64,000 bases of DNA from Saururus chinensis (taxonomy: Eukaryota > Streptophyta > Magnoliopsida > Piperales > Saururaceae). Made by a program: the position numbers and the translations under genes. Position 1 is the stretch's first letter; every line of letters starts with the position of its first letter. The notes below the pieces were generated by a model that ran no database searches, was not told the origin of the DNA, and saw only the letters and a list, made by a program, of their open reading frames with translations. Shown in pieces: positions 10,890 to 22,476 of this stretch. The stretch spans positions 25,775,092 to 25,839,091 of the forward strand of contig CP141143.1 in the NCBI GenBank assembly GCA_035235625.1. Direction: 5' to 3'.

Positions 10890-11935
10890 TAAACCTCCTA
10901 AGCATTTTTCAGTTAAAAGATTTCAAAGCACTCGTAGATTAAGAAGCCAATGGGCAAGACAAAACCTTAAGCAAAACACCAACAGTACAAACACAGAAAG
11001 TTAATACAAATTGCTTTTATCTTCTTCAATCAAGATGCAGCTGAATGTTGCTTCACAAGCAAGCTTGCAATTAGCATTGGCTTTGTAAATTTCTATCAAT
11101 GAAGTGAAAATGTCTGGTTGAATTTTTGCAGAAAAGGGAAGGATTGAAGAGTCTAAGCAACTTATCCGACGTGACAATATCATATCCTAAATCAAGAGAT
11201 GTCCATGTTTACGTGCCTGGCCAGAAATCAAAGGCCCATTTTGTTACGTGTGTGAGAAGAATAATATGGACAAGAGAATTTTTCAATTACTGATCTAGAG
11301 ATGACGTCCACTAATGCAACACATGGATCAATATATACCCACGAGAAAATATATACATAACCACTCCAGCACCATACAGTAAGTGTGATTATGCAATGAG
11401 GTAAGTAAAATTACAGTAATTACATAATCTTGGTGCTAACTGTTGCATCTACAATTCCAAATATATTCCCTAAAAATTTAAGATAAAAATCTAATGCAGA
11501 TTTGGGCCCCAATCCCCTTTGTGTACAATATACACCAATCTTATAATCACTTATGCAATTACAACAAATAACTAAGTATACTGATTTGAGAACTTAGTGT
11601 ACTTATACCTGTAACAACACACAACATTGCATTGTGAACCGAGAGTTTTGATATGGTAAATAATATATTTACATAAAAAACTAACACATGAGTTTTGAGC
11701 CTACATGAACTTTGTGTGAGGCCCACCTGTAAAGTCCAATTAAAATTCTTATGTGATTTTTAGTAGGTATTTTTGTTATGGAGAGTCAGAAGTCATACAA
11801 ACGTACGGAACCTACTTTTCTTGTCACATAACTACAACTGGATAACATCATCAATATGTAACAAATATTTGATGTCAGTTCAAAGGGAGGCCATGCTTAG
11901 GCCTGGGAGTGGCCACGATCATCATATTTTTTTAT

Positions 11936-12590
11936 TGGTGAAGATGTGATGGCCACTTGAATTAAATAAGCAAAATAAGTACAAGAGTTAAATTACAAGC
12001 TCCATCTGGAAATAATAAAAGGAAATTCGTGAAGAATTCTTACTAAGTGAGCATTGGTGTTAAAGAACTCTCTAACTTCCACTTCACAAGGTTTTAAGAT
12101 AGCATTCTTGTGTTGATACTTATTTTAAAATATACGAGAATTCCTCTCCCTCCAAATATAATAAGTTGCAGTATTGAAAAAGATCCAAAAAGAATAGTAG
12201 AAAGTGACTTAAGGCCCTTACTAAGGTAAAAAAATATATTTTAGGAAATTATATGGAGCATTTTGCTGCAAATTGAGGTAAGAAGTGGCATTGTGATTAG
12301 CGTGATTGTCACACGAAGAAGGAGAATCAAAGTTTTGTTTCTAGAAGAAAATCTGATGGTGGAACTTTGACAATTGTGGCCAGGGAAATGTGGCAGTGCC
12401 AGCAAATGATGGCGACAGTAGAAAATAACTTGCTGCTTAAGGCATTAGTACTTAGACATTCCAAACACTTGAACTATTATATTTATAATTTTTTTTTTTA
12501 TTATTAGGTATTTGGTTTAAATAATTTTTATGATTTTTAATATCTTTTATTTTGTTATTATTAAAAAAAAATGAATAAAAATCTTTGGAT
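11936..12590. other. intergenic AT-rich sequence
   Basis: No gene seen. Sequence beyond the right end of duplication copy 1, passing into the repeat-rich CACTA-like tract. Homopolymer T and A runs near 12490 and 12560. Confidence 0.4.
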
Positions 12591-13264
12591 GAAATTAACT
12601 ATTGTAACAAAATGTACTATTAGTGATACAAAAAATTATTAATTGCAACATATAAATAAGTATTACAAAAAAGTTACTATTAGCGACGCATAATATAAAA
12701 CATCGCTAATATTAATACTATTAGTGGCGCTTTAAATTATATGTCACTAATAGTTATGTTAATTGCAACGCTTTGAACAAGTGTCACTAAAAGATGTATG
12801 TATTTAATTTGTTCAAAAAAATTCATAACTATTAGTGATGCCTTTGCTTAAGCGTCACTAATAGTTTTAACAATAGCGACACTTTTATAATAGCGTCGCC
12901 AATAATTAAACTATAAGTGATGCATAAAATAAAGCGTCGCTAATAGTTATGAATTTAAAATAAAAAAATAAAATATAGAACTAATTGTGATACTTATTTA
13001 GCATTGATAATAGCGACATTTCTAAACATGTGTCCCTAATATCTTTATTAATTAATTTTATTTAATAAATAATTATATAATAAATATTAAAAAAATTTAA
13101 AATAAACTTTTAAATATAATATTTTTTTTCAATATTGACTATTTGTATAAACATAAAATTTTCAATAAAAGGAAGTGTCAATAATAGATTAAACATTCAC
13201 TATTTAAATACACTATATTTTATTTTTAATATTTACTTATTAATTTTAAAATATAATTTATAAT

Positions 13265-13438
13265 AAAAGAGAGAAAATAAAGAGAGAGAGAAGTGAGGAA
13301 GAGAGAGGGGAGAGAGAGAGTAGAGAGAGAAAGAGAGAGAGAGAGAGAGAAGAGAGAGAGGAAGAGAAAGAGAGGAGAGGAGAGAGCGAGAGGAAGAGAA
13401 AGAGAGGAGAGAGAGAGGGGAGAGAGAGAAAGAGGGAA
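13265..13438 (+). repeat. (GA)-rich purine tract 1
   Basis: About 170 bp of almost pure purine (GAGAGA with GGAA variants) inside the CACTA-like element. Protein-like readings in it (Ser/Leu/Phe-rich) are composition artefacts. Confidence 0.9.
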
Positions 13439-13639
13439 TGAAAAAATTCCAATTATAAATTACTTTTAAAAAATTTTAAAAATAAAAAAAATGTATAGTA
13501 GGGATGCATACTAGTATGCGTTGCTACTATACTCAGGTAGTAGTGACGCATAACCCTATGCATCGCTAATACACCTGTATAGTAGCGATGCATACCACCA
13601 TGGTATGCGTCGGTACTACAATTTAAAAAAAATTAAATA

Positions 13640-14053
13640 AAAGAGAGGGAGAGAGGAGAGGGGAGAGAGTGAGAGGAGAGAGAAGTGAGGGGAGAGAGAG
13701 AAGAGAGAGGAGGGGAGAGAGGAAGAGAGAAGAGAGAGGAGGGGAGAGAGGAAGAGAGAAGAGAGAGGAGGGGAGAGAGGAAGAGAGAAGAGAGGGAGAG
13801 AGAGTGAGGTGGAGAGAGGAAGAGAGAAGAGAGGGAGAGTGAGTGAGGGGGAGAGAGAAGAGAGAGAGGGGGGAGGAAAAGAGAGGAGAGGAGAGGAGAG
13901 AGAGAGAAAGAGGGGAGAGAGAGGGAGGGGAGAGAAAAAGGAAAGGAGAGAGGGGAGAGAGAAAGGAACAGAGAGAGTATAGAGAGAAAGGAAGAGAGAG
14001 AAGAGAGAGAGAGAGAGGAAGCGAAAGAGAGGAGAGGAGAGAGAAAGTGGGGG
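13640..14053 (+). repeat. (GA)-rich purine tract 2
   Basis: About 410 bp of purine-rich sequence. Within it a unit of about 38 bp (GAGAGAGGAGGGGAGAGAGG and flanks) repeats at 13720-13800. It is followed by the same AT-rich and TAGTAGCGATGCAT module that follows tract 1, showing a tandem higher-order unit of roughly 600 bp. Confidence 0.9.
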
Positions 14054-14292
14054 ATGAAAAAAAATTTATTATAAATTATTTTTAAAAAAATTTAAAAATA
14101 AAAAATGTATAGTAGCAACACATATTGGTATGCATCGCTACTATACTCGGGTACTCGCAACGCATAACCCTATGCATCGCTACTACCCTAATATAGTAGC
14201 GATGCATACTAGCATGCATTGCTACTACCTTATGTAGTAGCGAGACATACTGTTATGCGTCACTACAACAATTTAAAAAATAAATAAATAAA

Positions 14293-14478
14293 AGAGAGGG
14301 AGAGAGAGAGATAGGGAAGAGAGAAGTGAGGGGAGAGAGAGAAGAGAGAGGAGGGAGAGAGGAAGAGAGAAGAGAGAGGTGGGAGAGAGGAAGAGAGAAG
14401 AGATGGAGAGAGAGAGAGGGGGGCAAAGAGAGTGAGGGGGAGAGAGAGGGAGAGATAGAGAAGAGAGAGAGTAGGGAA
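14293..14478 (+). repeat. (GA)-rich purine tract 3
   Basis: Third purine tract of about 185 bp, again preceded by the AT-rich plus GATGCATAC module (14053-14290). It completes a two-and-a-half copy higher-order tandem array. Confidence 0.9.
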
Positions 14479-14759
14479 TCATACATTTTTTAAAAATAAA
14501 AAAAGGCTATTAGCGACGCATAATAATAGGCGTTGCTAGTAGGCCTGAGTAGTAGTGACGTATATTTGCGTTGCTAATAAGGTATGCATTAGCAACACAT
14601 ACTATATATATCACCAATACGGATACCAATAGCGACGATTGTTACGAGCGTAGCTAATAATATTTATTCTTTTTAAATAAAGACTATTCACGATGCTCAT
14701 GTGAAGAGTGTCGCTAATAGCTTATGCAGGCAAAATTCTACCCGCACAGGGAAATTTCG

Positions 14760-15295
14760 TACAAGGGCCAAATTTTGCCCACATATAAAGACGGTCCCCA
14801 CCCCCCCTCTACCGTCCTCCTACGCATCGCCACCTTTGGCGCACTACCATCCTGATGCCTCCAACACACCGCCTTCGCCGTCCTTTGGCCCCCCACCCCC
14901 CTCCTCCCTCTCGGTCCCTCCTATCCCCCCTGCTCCGCCCCCCTCCTTCCTCTGGTCTTTCACCCCCTCCTCGCTGTTGGTCCCCGCTCTCCCCTCTCCC
15001 CACTGTTCCGACCTCCCTCCTTCCCCCCTCCTTTGTGGAGCCAGGGAGAGAGGGGACTGGGAATGAGGAGGGGGTCGGAGATGGCGCCGGCCCAGCACCG
15101 CCATCCTCCTGCTCCCCCTGGTCTGCCCCCCTCCTTCCCTCCCTCCCTCCTCTGTTTTCAGGGGGGGGAGGGGGACGGAGCCGAGGAGAGGGGGGGCCAG
15201 AGGACGGCGGCCGCCCTCCCCCTCCCCTACTCCACCCCTCCTTTGGCTCCCTCTCCCTTCCCCTGTGGGCCCACCACGGGCCAACCGTGGATTTT
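14760..15295. other. GC-rich C/G-tract cassette inside the CACTA-like element
   Basis: About 530 bp of very GC-rich sequence (CCCCACCCCCC, CTCCCTCC, GGGGGGGGAGGGGG) bounded on both sides by AGCGTCGCT type repeats. Open frames run on both strands with Pro/Ser- or Gly/Arg-rich products and no domain. The sharp composition step suggests captured host DNA or an expanded GC-rich leader, but no donor gene is recognisable. Confidence 0.5.
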
Positions 15296-15852
15296 TAAAA
15301 AATAATTTCTTCTTCTTTAGCGACGCATATAATAGCGTCGCTAAAGCATTTTATATTTTTTTATAATGTAGTAGCGACGCTTTTATAAGCGTCGCAACTA
15401 CATGAATTTTTTAATATATTATATTATTAGTGATGCTTTGAATAAGTAATTTTTTTAAAAAACTTTATTATAGTAGTGACGCATACATAAGTGTCACTAA
15501 TAAGGACTTATTAGTGAGGCTTATAATTGTGCATCACTAACAAGTTATTTTAAAATTTTTCAAAATAATTTTTTTAGCGACAGATAGCAATGTGTCACTA
15601 ATAACTTCTCATTAGCGACACTACAAAATATGTGTTGCTAATAATTTACTATTAGCGACATTATTTTATGTGTTACTAAAGGAAAACTATTAGCGACGCT
15701 TTGTGTTAAGCGTCACTAATAGGTAACAGTGACGACACTTTTTTCATTGCTTATGGTGATGCTTTTTATGTATCGCTAATAGTCATTAGTGATGCTTATG
15801 GGACTATTAGTGACACATAAATATGTCACTAAAAGTCCTTTTTGTTTTAGTG

Positions 15853-16170
15853 AACCCTATAGTAGCAGCCTTAAGATCACCGCTAAAGCCTACCATTCGA
15901 ATGTAGAATTTCAACAGTAGTTTGAAAAACAATAGCTAAAGGTTTTAGCAATGGTTTTTTAGCCGTTGCTAAATGTTTTTGCGGTGGTCTAACATACTAC
16001 CGCAAATCATTAAGCATTAGCGGCGACTGGTATGACCGCTGCTAATGAATCTTTTTGCGGCAGTTTGCTACCAACCACAACATTTTTAAAAAATTTTGAG
16101 AACATTTAGGGCAACTGCTATGACCACCACGAAAAGCTGTTTTGTAGTGGCGGTCATGAAAACCGTCACT
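15853..16170. mobile_element. second CACTA-like terminal region
   Basis: A different subterminal motif family (GCGGTGGTC, CCGCTGCTAATG, TAGCCGTTGCTAAA) follows the first element. It includes AAAAGCTGTTTTGTAGTG at 16132-16149, whose complement CACTACAAAACAGC looks like a CACTA terminus. Similar motifs continue a few bases beyond, so the boundary is uncertain. Confidence 0.4.
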
Positions 16171-17833
16171 AAATTATTATTTTTTTGTACCATTTTTACA
16201 AAATAGATACACAAAACTATTAATAGAAGATAAATCCATCATTCTTTAGTGCATAAAACATAAATCACAAAAATAGATGAAAAAAATAAAGGTCAAGGCA
16301 AAACATAGGTAAAAAAATGAGCTTTGAAGAGGATAGGACATGGAATAGCATTCAAAAGGAGAAAATGAGCATGAGATTGAAGGTAAAAACGTAAGAAACC
16401 ATGAAGGAACTTGATTGATTTAGCTTGGATGAAACTTTCCCTCTTTGAGAGGGGTAGAACACTCTAATCCTTTTAAAAATCTCAGCCATCCCCAAATAGG
16501 AAAATGACCAATGTGGGTATTTTTACTAGACGACAAGTAAGTGGGCTTTCCATGGCTCCAACAAATGAACAAGTGAACCTACTTAGTGAAGTGTACTAAA
16601 ATGAAAGTAATAAGGCTCAAGCCCATCTAAGATTCCAAATGAATGTTGGCAGCCTAAGAAGTTGGCACAATGCCTAGGATGGTAGTGGGGCTTAGATGGG
16701 GCCCAATTCCTTAATGTAAGGAATTGCATGGAAATTGTAATAATTAATATGGTAACATGGTGGTTTAAGCTAGACACTAATATTATCAAACTAAAATCAA
16801 AGTAAGTAAGAAAACTTCATAATTAAACCAAATCATCACATCTTAAAACAAATAATAATAATTTTTTTTGAGATTTCACAGTCGCTCTTCTCATCCTTCG
16901 ATCCTAATCAATTATACAATTCATCAAATGTTTTAAATCTAGCTTCACTCACTACTTTTTTTTACCTCTTTTCTAACCTTAAAATCATAGCCACTGAAGT
17001 TGTTGCGTTGTCCCAGCTGGGGCGTCTTCATCTAAGCCCACTTCATGCACCCAAACTAGTTCATGCTTTGGATGCAAAAAGTCCTTTTATTAGAGCTTGG
17101 TCTGGTTGTTTGCTTAAAGTGTACGGTTGTTGGTTCTCACTTGACCATTTCTTCATATTCACACATTGTCCATCGTTTTCGTTACAAAACACCCTAACTC
17201 TGGCTGACCATCATCAATTCACTTAACCACTTTCCCAAACTACCAAATCCATCTAGGAACCCTCCATGCTATTGCTGCTAAAATTCCATGGAGTTCATCT
17301 TTCTCTATGTAACAAAACCATTTGAATGCATTGTTGTCTCATAAGGACTAGCCTTTGATCCTTCCAACAACAACCAGCCCCAAGCACCTTTCAATTTAAA
17401 AATACAAAACAGCATTCATGCCCAATTCCATAATTTAACCAAAACATATAATAGGATTCATCGACTTGAAATTACACTCTACCTTTCAAGCCTACATCAG
17501 TTGGTGGCAGAGGCACAATTGATAGCAGAAGTAGAGGCAGAATAAAACATGTCTCTCTTCTAACTAAGGTACAGGGAAACATCTGTATGACTTTTTAAAG
17601 GCACCTGAAGTTGTGAAACCACACACAAATACTGTTCAGCTAGTTTCCCAATTTGGTTTCACTTCATGAAAAAAACGAATACGGTCATCCCTTAGCCATA
17701 AACTTCACAAAAGTGTATAATGCAAAAGACGAATCAAAGAAGGCAGAAATTTAATCAGAGTTCCATGAGTTCCAAGTAAAGATTACATGTTACTTACTTG
17801 GCCATCACATAGCAAGTCATGGATCCAATGTAC
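16171..17833. other. intergenic, no gene seen
   Basis: AT-rich with no recognised domain. Short open frames at 16583-16789 and 17008-17226 have no supporting features. Confidence 0.4.
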
Positions 17834-18272
17834 CTGTTAAATTGCCTTCGCCATTCATAGCTTGACTAGGGTCCTGTACAAAATAAAAACCAATGAATTA
17901 GATAGATTGACATTGGAGGAAAAGCAAGGTAGTTATTCATGTTTATGATACCTCCATCCCACATTTAATGTAGTATGGTGATTCACATGCTTTGTACTCA
18001 TCAACCAAACTCTCTATGAACTCTCAAGACTCATCAAACTCAAAGAGATCATTATCCTGAAAGAATATAATTAAATACAACAAAAAATCCCCTGTTAAGT
18101 CTAAAAATAATGTGAAAATGGAAGTATTTAGACACATTGAACAAGCAACTGCTTAGAGCAAATGTAGGAAACTTGGGATCGTTGTCTAGAAAAGCATGTT
18201 TCTTTCTCAGCTTCTCATACTGACTCAAACCTGTCGAATACTAGTGTGACTTGCCAACATTAGACCAGTGAC
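17834..18272 (-). pseudogene. three-exon relic of an unrecognised gene
   Basis: Three exon-like stretches on the minus strand join with consistent phase. Exon A 18272-18136 (acceptor TCTGACAG) reads SQYEKLRKKHAFLDNDPKFP and ALSSCLFN. Exon B 18056-17952 (acceptor TTCTTTCAG, donor GAG/GTATCA) is exactly 35 codons and reads EFIESLVDEYKACESPYYIK. Exon C 17873-17834 (acceptor TTTTGTACAG, donor CAG/GTACAT) reads DPSQAMNGEGNLT. Two in-frame stops break it: a TAG in exon A (after GKSH) and TGA at 18026-18024 in exon B. Both are one C-to-T change from Gln or Arg codons. I do not recognise the family. Further exons probably lie on either side. It sits just left of the LTR-like repeat at 18881. Confidence 0.45.
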
Positions 18273-18880
18273 CTGTCAGAGAATACAACAAAACTTATCA
18301 ACTAAAATTTTAAATTTTACTCCACTTTTTATCATAGGATAAATACAGGCAGTGAAGGCAAATGTATGAATGACAATCTTACTCTATGTGTTGTCTGAAC
18401 ATATGGGGACTTTCTAGACAAGGCAACCTAGCAAGATAGGAAAAAGTTGTCACCCCAGCAAGATAGAAAAAAGGAAAGTCAATTGAAGAGAAATCCGAGT
18501 TTGCACTGATTGATATAACAAAACTAAGGCAATAACATTCCCTATTTAACATAATCGCAACTGCTTCTTGCGAGATGTTTGCATCCTTCCCAAGGCCTAT
18601 GTAATGTTGCTTTAAAATACTTTTTCTGGCCTACTTTTGTCTAGAAAACAAATTATATCAAAGAAATGTATAATCCTACCATTTTCTTAGGTTATGAAAC
18701 TTTGCTAACCAGCCATGTTGGAGACTCTGGGATGAAGAAAAGACCCAAAGGTTATAATATACATGGAAGTGTTCCTGTAAGAAAATAGCCATACAAATCA
18801 TAAGATACCACAGGGAAGCAATTTAATGATTCATGTTTCTTTACCTTGTAACTTATCTGCTACTTCAAGTATTCCACTAT
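18273..18880. other. intergenic or intron sequence of the relic
   Basis: No coding recognised. It could contain 5' exons of the 17834-18272 relic. Confidence 0.3.
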
Positions 18881-21800
18881 TGTAATGCTTGAGGATTTTT
18901 AACATATTTTTCTAAAAATTCACAAAAAAAAATTACAACATAATGCCAGTAAATCGGGAAAATGACGAAATACGAAACCTATAAAAGTAGTTTTAGAATT
19001 TAAAACATTGCATACCAATTTTTACCATATAATTTTTTTTTAATCAAACATCGTACGACCAAACTAAACATTCTTAGGCACTACTAAAAAAGAAACATAC
19101 AGATGAAATTACCAAGATCATGAATTTTAAGTCCAAATCTCTCCCAGGCATCCCTGAGTACAAGTCCCATAAACAGTCCATAGCTTAATCCACATTACAA
19201 ATCCATAAAAATATATAAAAATTCTCATCTCACCCAATACATCATATTGTGGCACAAAATAAAGACTCGCAGTGAGTCAAGGGTATACATGAATCAATAG
19301 AATTCAATCCACCAACAAGCGTCCATCTCTGGGAGCTCTCAGTCACAAGTACGCAAAAATTTCCTAAACATCGGGGCTAGAAAAAGAGAAAATTAGTATT
19401 TTCATACTCAGTAGGAAAATATTGGGTAGGGGATCTAAATAGTAAACTCTATAAGTCAATACATAGATGCATTTATGATATTCAAACATGAAGCATATAT
19501 AAAAACATACAATTCACAATAGAGTCGCATAAAATGCACAAACACATTTCATCATACCATTCTTACAATTACGGTCTTCCTCATATCATTGTTACAGTCT
19601 TACTCATACCATCTTACTCAAATTCTTACTCTTACAGTCTTACTCAGAACATATACTTACAATCTTGCTTAAAAACATACTCTTACAGTCTTACTCAGAA
19701 CATTTGTTTATAGCCTTACTTGGAATCTTACACTTATAGTCTTGCTCAAAATCTTACAAACTTACTTAAAACATACATACTCACTCATACAGTCATATAC
19801 ATACTATCCACCACTGAAACTCGTTACAATTAATAAGCTCTAACATCGAAATGTAAATTAATGTCACTGGGGCATCACCTTAACCTCCGGGGAGTGGATA
19901 GACGCCATGGACTTTTCCGAAGGTAAGGCACACCTATACTCATGGGCCATAGGATCAAATAGGTAAGAGCTATTCCATTATACTACTTACCTGAGCGTGC
20001 ACACACCAACACTCTAGGGGCTATATAGTGCAACTCTTGGGTCAGAATCTTACAATGTCATTGTTGGGCAAAATCATATAGTACCAACTAAGGCAGAAAC
20101 ATATAACGCTCTCAATAGAGCATCAAACATTTAGGCTTAATACAATGCACAGATAGAATTAAAAAGGAACATCACTCTTAACAAAGCATCAGATGTATGA
20201 GTTTAAATACAACACATAGACAACATCCCGTATGATAAACATCATAGCAAGACATAAAAAATTCTCAGCCAACTCATTATTGGCTAGCTCAAATATTATG
20301 CTTAATTTTTACTTCATAATATGTACATTATGCTTGTATAATTATCTAGTACTCTTACTGCCTAACAATCCTCCATAAAGGCTCCAAACCGAAGTCTTCT
20401 TACTTACTGAACCCCCCAACATACACACCAAACCAAACCAATCCATTCTAATCCTTGCCCGTCAAACTTATGTCCTTCATCTTCTATCATATGGTTGCCA
20501 AGCTATAACAAATCCATACCAAACCCTCTGTCACCTCTTACCGTTCATCGCGCATCCATCCGCCCACACACATATGCATATCCTTCATATAGGCATATAG
20601 TCATCATACAAACATATGTCCATCAGACACACGTATAACATACATATAATTCTACACATAACTTACTAACATACTCACTAGCCATCACTAGCACACACAT
20701 AATTCACATACATCAAACATACTTTTAGCTCACATGTATGTCATATACATTTCAAACATATCAGCATTTATTGTCTTTCACTCTTACATTATGCAATTGG
20801 ATAATCACATACTACCCAAAGCATAAAATCATACAATCCTAACATGCTACTGCACATTCAAAACATTTTATCATGAAATTATGAGTTTAAAGCTCACCTA
20901 CCTTGTAATCCATGAAGTTTTATGGTAAGCACACGACGGTGGCTGCGTCAATGGCAAAGTTGGTAGCCAAAAGTATCGCCTAGTTGCAAGAGCTAATGTC
21001 TCAAGGATTTAAGAAGAGCCGAAAGTAATCACAGCAAGATGGGGGTGACCCAAGTTTGTGCAGAAAAATTTGCGATCCACAGCAGCGCATTTGGGCGGCT
21101 AGGAGAAAGGTCGTGCTAACAACGAGTGACAAATGCAATTGGTAGTCGAGGGTGAACTAAATAGAAATTGGATGGCGGCTAAGAGGCACTTGACTGGCCG
21201 CAAGACACCAAAATTGGGTATGGACAACACGCAATAGCGGCGATTTTGCATCGACTATGGACCACATGGGGGGCGGAGATTATGGGGCGATGTTCAATGA
21301 TATAGGAGAGGTGGAAGGGACTTTGATGGTCAAATCCATTAGGTGGTGGAGCCAGCTGATGGTGGTGGCTAAAAAATGGTGCCTATACCCTAGATCGCAT
21401 GTGTGACTACTTGCACACATGGCCAAAGGGGGCCACCTGAGGGGAAGAGGGGTGGTCAATGGGACCAAAGGCGCTCTAGGCCCATAAGGGTGATAGAGCT
21501 AAGGCTAGGATGTGGTGGTTGTTCATCTAGCACGGTCGAGGGGGAAGGGGTAAGGCTGGCCAAGGGTTGGCAGGGCTAGTCGTTGTGCCAAAGTTGACCT
21601 ATCGAAAATGGCTTATGGCAACAACAAAACAGCCCTCCAACATACTAGTTCACATTGTGAACGGGGACAATAACCAGGGAAGTATCAGATGAACACATGA
21701 GAAGGGCTGGTAGGTGATGGCGGCAGGCAACATGGGTATAGAGGCAGCGGGGCTGGGCTAGGGTGGTGGCCATACCTTTGGCAACCCATGGACGACTAGA

Positions 21801-22476
21801 AGGAGGTGGTTGGAAGGCCAGACGGTACTTGGAAGCGCACTGGCATCTAAAAAATGAACTAGATAGTGAGAAAAAAAAAGGAAAATACTGGCGCCTAGTG
21901 GAGGAGCTAGGAGAGGGGGGCAGAGGCTCTGGCTAGTGCCTTTGGAGTCCTGGCGACTGGACGAAACTAAGTCTAAGTAGAGAGTAGTAGCAACCGGTGA
22001 TTAAAAGCTCTCTGACAACCAAACACTAATGAAACATGATGAAAACTGAGGGAAACACTAATAGCTTGTGGAGGAGTAAGGAGGGCATGGTGGAGACATT
22101 CGCCGGTACCAACAGACTTGTGCCGACAAAGTAAAGTAGATTCTGACAAGAAGCAATAGAATCCGGCTACTGAGGAGGCACGACAGAGGGTCCGGAATCG
22201 CTCTCAGGGTTCTATTCCACTCTTCTGGATGTTTATGAACTTTCTTGATGTCTCAAAACTTTTGGAACATGGTTGTGGCTTTTAGCAATGACCCGTTCCT
22301 ATTATATGGCACATAGAAAGGTGTAGTTATGACTAAGCCCCACACCCGACTCTTTGGGTATAAATATCAGGATAAAATATAGAAAAACCAATACTCTGAA
22401 GCGACATATTTTCTTGCTAAAAATTATTTAAATGACAAGAAATTACAAAAAATAGTAGAATAATTAGGGACATGCA
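18881..22476 (-). mobile_element. large solo-LTR-like repeat (inverted relative of 57303-61911)
   Basis: Begins TGTAATGCTTGAGG and ends GGGACATGCA on the plus strand, so in its own orientation it runs TGCATGTCCC to AAGCATTACA. Landmarks shared with 57303-61911 (opposite orientation): TTTTCCTACTGAGTATGAAA at about 19427-19408, the GACGCCATGGACTTTTCC block at 19900-19920, and TGTGGGGCTTAGTC near 22340. No gag or pol is seen. Large TG...CA ended, ORF-free units of this kind are LTRs of Ty3/gypsy elements. Flanking 5-bp sequences (ACTAT / ATATA) do not match, so the target duplication is lost or the ends are off by a few bases. About 1 kb shorter than its relative. Confidence 0.6.

Larger units (their letters stand above)
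8850..11935 (+). repeat. segmental duplication, copy 1 (DUF761 gene block)
   Basis: The whole stretch, including promoter, gene and about 2.4 kb downstream, matches 25790-28680 in the same orientation, with the far end matching 39385-39530. Shared landmarks: the CGTAAG/GCCGAGGTTTAAGCC promoter, the TATA box, the coding sequence, downstream TTGGCAATGCTTGTGA, CGTGCCTGGCCAG and TGCAATGAGGTAAGTAAAAT. Similarity remains obvious by eye in the non-coding parts, so the duplication is not ancient. Confidence 0.9.
12600..15852. mobile_element. CACTA-like (En/Spm) element with extensive subterminal repeats
   Basis: Dozens of short motifs of the type TATTAGCGACGC / GCGTCACTAATAG occur in both orientations, the hallmark of CACTA subterminal regions. 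The right end reads CCTTTTTGTTTTAGTG at 15852, i.e. CACTAAAACAAAAAGG on the other strand. No transposase is present, so the element is non-autonomous or a remnant. The left terminus is not recognisable. The interior holds three purine-rich tracts and one GC-rich cassette, listed separately. Confidence 0.7.

Noticed and set aside
13258..14486. Open frames rich in Arg/Glu/Gly or Ser/Leu/Phe
   Set aside because: They follow purely from the GA/TC composition of the purine tracts.
14701..15305. Overlapping Pro-rich and Gly/Arg-rich open frames on both strands
   Set aside because: GC-rich low-complexity sequence lacks stops by composition. No domain, start context or splice support.
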